From Dermanyssus gallinae (lineage: Eukaryota; Arthropoda; Arachnida; Mesostigmata; Dermanyssidae), in contig QVRM01002473.1 of NCBI GenBank assembly GCA_003439945.1, forward strand, positions 372,001-436,000: a stretch of DNA of 64,000 bases, given 5' to 3'. Shown in pieces: positions 61,007 to 64,000 of this stretch. How positions within the stretch are numbered: position 1 is the first letter of the stretch; every line of letters begins with the position of its first letter. Below the pieces are notes generated by a model, which saw only the letters and a program-made list of their open reading frames with translations, was not told where the DNA came from and searched no databases. A program made the translations under genes and the position numbers.

Positions 61007-64000
61007 ACCCGACGGTTCTTAGAACCCGACGGTTTTTAGAACCAGCCGAATATTAGAGCCAGCCGGATTTTCGAACCAACCGGTTCTTAGAGCCAGCCAA
61101 ATTTTAGAACCAGTCGGTTCTAAGAACCCGACGGTTCTTAGGACCCGACGGTTCTTAGAACCCGACGGTTCTTAGAGCCAGCCGGTTCTTAGAACATGAC
61201 GGTTCTTAGAGCCAGCCGGCTCTTAGAATCCGCCGGTTCTTAGAACCCGACTGCTCTTAGAGCCAGCCGGTTCTTAGAACATGACGGTTCTTAGAGCCAG
61301 TCGGTTCTTAGAACCGAACGGTTCTTAGAGCCAGCCGGTTCTTAAAATCCGACAGTTCTTTGAGCCAGCCGGTTCTCAGAACCGGATGGTTCTTAGAGCC
61401 AGCCGGTTCTTAGAACATGACGGTTCTTAGAGCCAGCCGGCTCTTAGAACCCGCTGGTTCTTAGAACAGGACGATTCTTAGAGCGAGCCGGCTCTTAGAA
61501 CATGACGGTTCTTAGAGCCAGCCGGCTCTTAGAACCCACCGGTTCATAGAGCCAGCCGGTTTTTAAAACCAGCCGGTTCGAAGAACCCGACGGTTTTTAG
61601 AGCCAGACGGTTATAAGAACCCGACGGTTCTAAGAACCAGCGGTTCTTAGAACCGAACTTTTCTTAGAACCCGACGGTTCTTTGAATCGAACGGTTCTTA
61701 GAACCCGACGGTTCTTAGAACCCGGCGGTTCTTAGAACCCGACGGTTTTTAGAACATGACGGTTCTTAGAGCCAGCCGGTTCTTAGAACCGAACGGTTCT
61801 TAAAACCCCCACGGTTCTTAGAGCCAGCCGGTTCTCAGAACCGGTCGGTTCTTAGAGCTAGCCGGTTCTTAGAACATGACGGTTCTTAGAGCCAGCCGGT
61901 TCTTAGAGCCAGCCGGTTCTTAAAATCCGACGGTTCTTTGAGCCAGCCGGTTCTCAGAACCAGATGGTTCTTAGAGCCAGCCGGTTCTTAGAACATGACG
62001 GTTCTTAGAGCCAGCCGGCTCTTAGAATCCGCCGGTTCTTAGAACAGGACGATTCTTAGAGCGAGCCGGCTCTTAGAACATGACGGTTCTTAGAGCCAGC
62101 CGGCTCTTAGAACCCGCCGGTTCATAGAGCCAGCCGGTTTTTAAAGCCAGCCGGTTCGAAGAACCCGACGGTTTTTAGAGCCAGCCGGTTCTTAGAGCCA
62201 GCCGGTTCTTAGAACCGAACTTTTCTAAGAACCCGACGGTTCTTAGAACCGAACGGTTCTTAGAACCCGACGGTTCTTAGAACCCGACGGCTCTTAGAAC
62301 CCGACGGTTCTTAGAACCCGACGGTTCTTAGAACATGACGGTTCTTAGAGCCAGCCGGTTCTTAGAACCGAACGGTTCTTAAAACCCCACGGTTCTTAGA
62401 GCCAGCCGGTTCTCAGAACCGGTCGGTTCTTAGAACGTGACGGTTCTTAGAGCCAGCCGGTTCTTAGAACCGAACGGTTCTTAGATCCAGCCGGTTCTTA
62501 GAGCCAGCCGGTTCTTAATATCCGACGGTTCTTTGAGCCAGCCGGTTCTCAGAACCAGATGGTTCTTAGATCCAGCCGGTTCTTAGAGCCAGCCGGTTCT
62601 TAATATCCGACGGTTCTTTGAGCCAGCCGGTTCTCAGAACCAGATGGTTCTTAGAGCCAGCCGGTTCTTAGAGCCAGCCGGCTCTTAGAATCCGCCGGTT
62701 CTTAGAACAGGACGATTCTTAGAGCGAGCCGGCTCTTAGAACATGACGGTTCTTAGAGCCAGCCGGCTCTTAGAACCCGCCGGTTCATAGAGCCAGCCGG
62801 TTCGAAGAACCCGCCGGTTTTTAGAGCCAGCCGGTTCATAGAGCCAGCTGGCTTTTAGAGCCAGCCGATTCTTAGCTCCAGCCGGCTCTTAGAACAAAAC
62901 GGTTCTTAGAGCCAGCCTGCTCTTTGAACCCGCCGGTTCTTAGAGAGCAAGCCGTTGTTTAGAACAGAACGGCTCTTAGAGCCAGCCGGTTCTAAGAACC
63001 CGACGGTTTTTAGAGCCAGCCGGTTCTTAAAACCCGACGGTTCTTAGAACCCGACGGTTCTGAGAGCCAGCCGGTTCTGAGAGCCAGCCGGTTCTTAGAG
63101 CCAGCCGGTTCTTAGAACCGAACGTTTCTTAGAACCCGACGGTTCTTAGAACCGAACGGTTCTTGGAACCCGACGGTTCTTAGAACATGACGGTTCTTAG
63201 AGCCAGCCAGTTCTTAGAACCGAACGGTTCTTTGAGCCAGCCGGTTCTCAGAACCAGATGATTCTTAGAGCCAGCCGGTTCTTAGAGCCAGCCGGCTCTT
63301 AGAATCCGCCGGTTCTCAGAACAGGACGATTCTTAGAGCGAGCCGGCTCTTAGAACATGACGGTTCTTAGAGCCAGCCGGCTCTTAGAACCCGCCGGTTC
63401 ATAGAGCCAGCCGGTTTTTAAAGCCAGCCGGTTCGAAGAACCCGCCGGTTCTTAGAGCCAGCCGGTTCATAGAGCCAGCTGGCTTTTAGAGCCAGCCGAT
63501 TCTTAGCGCCAGCCGGCTCTTAGAACAAAACGGTTCTTAGAGCCAGCCTGCTCTTTGAACCCGCCGGTTCTTAGAGAGCAAGCCGTTGTTTAGAACAGAA
63601 CGGCTCTTAGAGCCAGCCGGTTCTAAGAACCCGACGGTTTTTAGAGCCAGCCGGTTCTTAAAACCCGACGGTTCTGAGAGCCAGCCGGTTCTTAGAGCCA
63701 GCCGGTTCTTAGAACCGAACGTTTCTTAGAACCCGACGGTTCTTAGAACCGAACGGTTCTTGGAACCCGACGGTTCTTAGAACATGACGGTTCTTAGAGC
63801 CAGCCAGTTCTTAGAAACGAACGGTTCTTAGAGCCAGCCGGTTCTTAGAGCCAGTCGGTTCTTAAAATCCGATGGTTCTTTGAGCCAGCCGGTTCTCAGA
63901 ACCGGATGGTTTTTAAAGCCAGCCGGTTGTTAGAACGTGACGGTTCTTAGAGCCAGCCGGCTCTTAGAACCCGCCGGTTCTTAGAACATGACGGTTTTTA
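61007..64000. repeat. 17-bp minisatellite, main block with higher-order structure
   Basis: About 176 monomers up to the window end. Monomer variants share GG(T/C)TCTTAGA and differ in the last 7 bases (ACCCGAC, GCCAGCC, ACATGAC, ACCGAAC, ATCCGCC). The block containing 'aacaggacgattcttagagc' recurs at 61471, 62049, 62712 and 63326, spaced 578, 663 and 614 bp. That is 34 and 39 monomers, then 36 monomers plus 2 bp. Since 17 is not a multiple of 3 and no frame stays open, the array is non-coding. Confidence 0.97.

Noticed and set aside
60178..64000. CRISPR array
   Set aside because: Repeats are contiguous 17-mers without spacers, in a clearly eukaryotic context.
60178..64000. CENP-B box array
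   Set aside because: The monomer is also 17 bp, but it lacks the required TTCG and CGGG positions.
60178..64000. Telomeric repeat
   Set aside because: The monomer is not TTAGG-like and alternates between several variants; no terminal structure.

Overview
The window looks like non-coding nuclear DNA of a metazoan, most likely an arthropod. The evidence is a mariner element, a second TA-inserting DNA transposon with a DUF4817-type N-terminus, an R2-like retrotransposon fragment, several other LINE remnants, tRNA-derived SINEs, CAA/CAG triplet repeats and more than thirty (TA)n microsatellites. A mite, tick or other arachnid would fit, but the sequence does not prove it. I found no intact host gene, rRNA gene or functional tRNA gene. 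Every protein homology I recognise belongs to a transposable element, and every such copy is truncated, frameshifted or interrupted by stops.

Layout. 1-3.5 kb: an internally deleted DNA transposon, a LINE 3' remnant, a tandem repeat carrying TA arrays and triplet repeats. 6.1-7.4 kb: a complete but dead mariner with 28-bp perfect inverted ends and TA target duplications. 7.4-19.5 kb: mostly unremarkable, with two striking hairpins of identical geometry (23-bp stem, 8-nt loop) at 12990-13043 and 18468-18521, a target-site-flanked 173-bp retroposon and a tRNA-derived SINE. 19.5-21.2 kb: a 1.72-kb DUF4817-type transposon with an internally deleted transposase. 24.4-26.4 kb and 32.3-34 kb: GC- and triplet-rich islands that may be 5' or regulatory parts of an unseen gene. 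37.9-54.3 kb: a transposon graveyard. It holds a LINE reverse transcriptase remnant, two copies of an endonuclease (APE/EEP) domain, two copies of a retroelement C-terminal domain, R2-like fragments, two opposed copies of a second SINE family and long palindromic MITE arms. Between 43.9 and 47.4 kb five different element fragments follow one another, each separated from the next by a (TA)n array. 59.7-64 kb: a 17-bp dyad-symmetric minisatellite of about 200 monomers with a higher-order period of 34-39 monomers. It is interspersed with two about 97% identical 450-bp modules and runs off the end of the window.

The elements do not form a pathway. The best candidates for something undescribed are the higher-order 17-bp satellite with its module, the twin 23/8/23 hairpins, the chain of elements joined at TA arrays, a SINE family ending in a conserved hairpin plus T-run, and a possible two-nuclease LINE architecture. 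Homology calls are by eye from reading translations; no alignment or database search was run.
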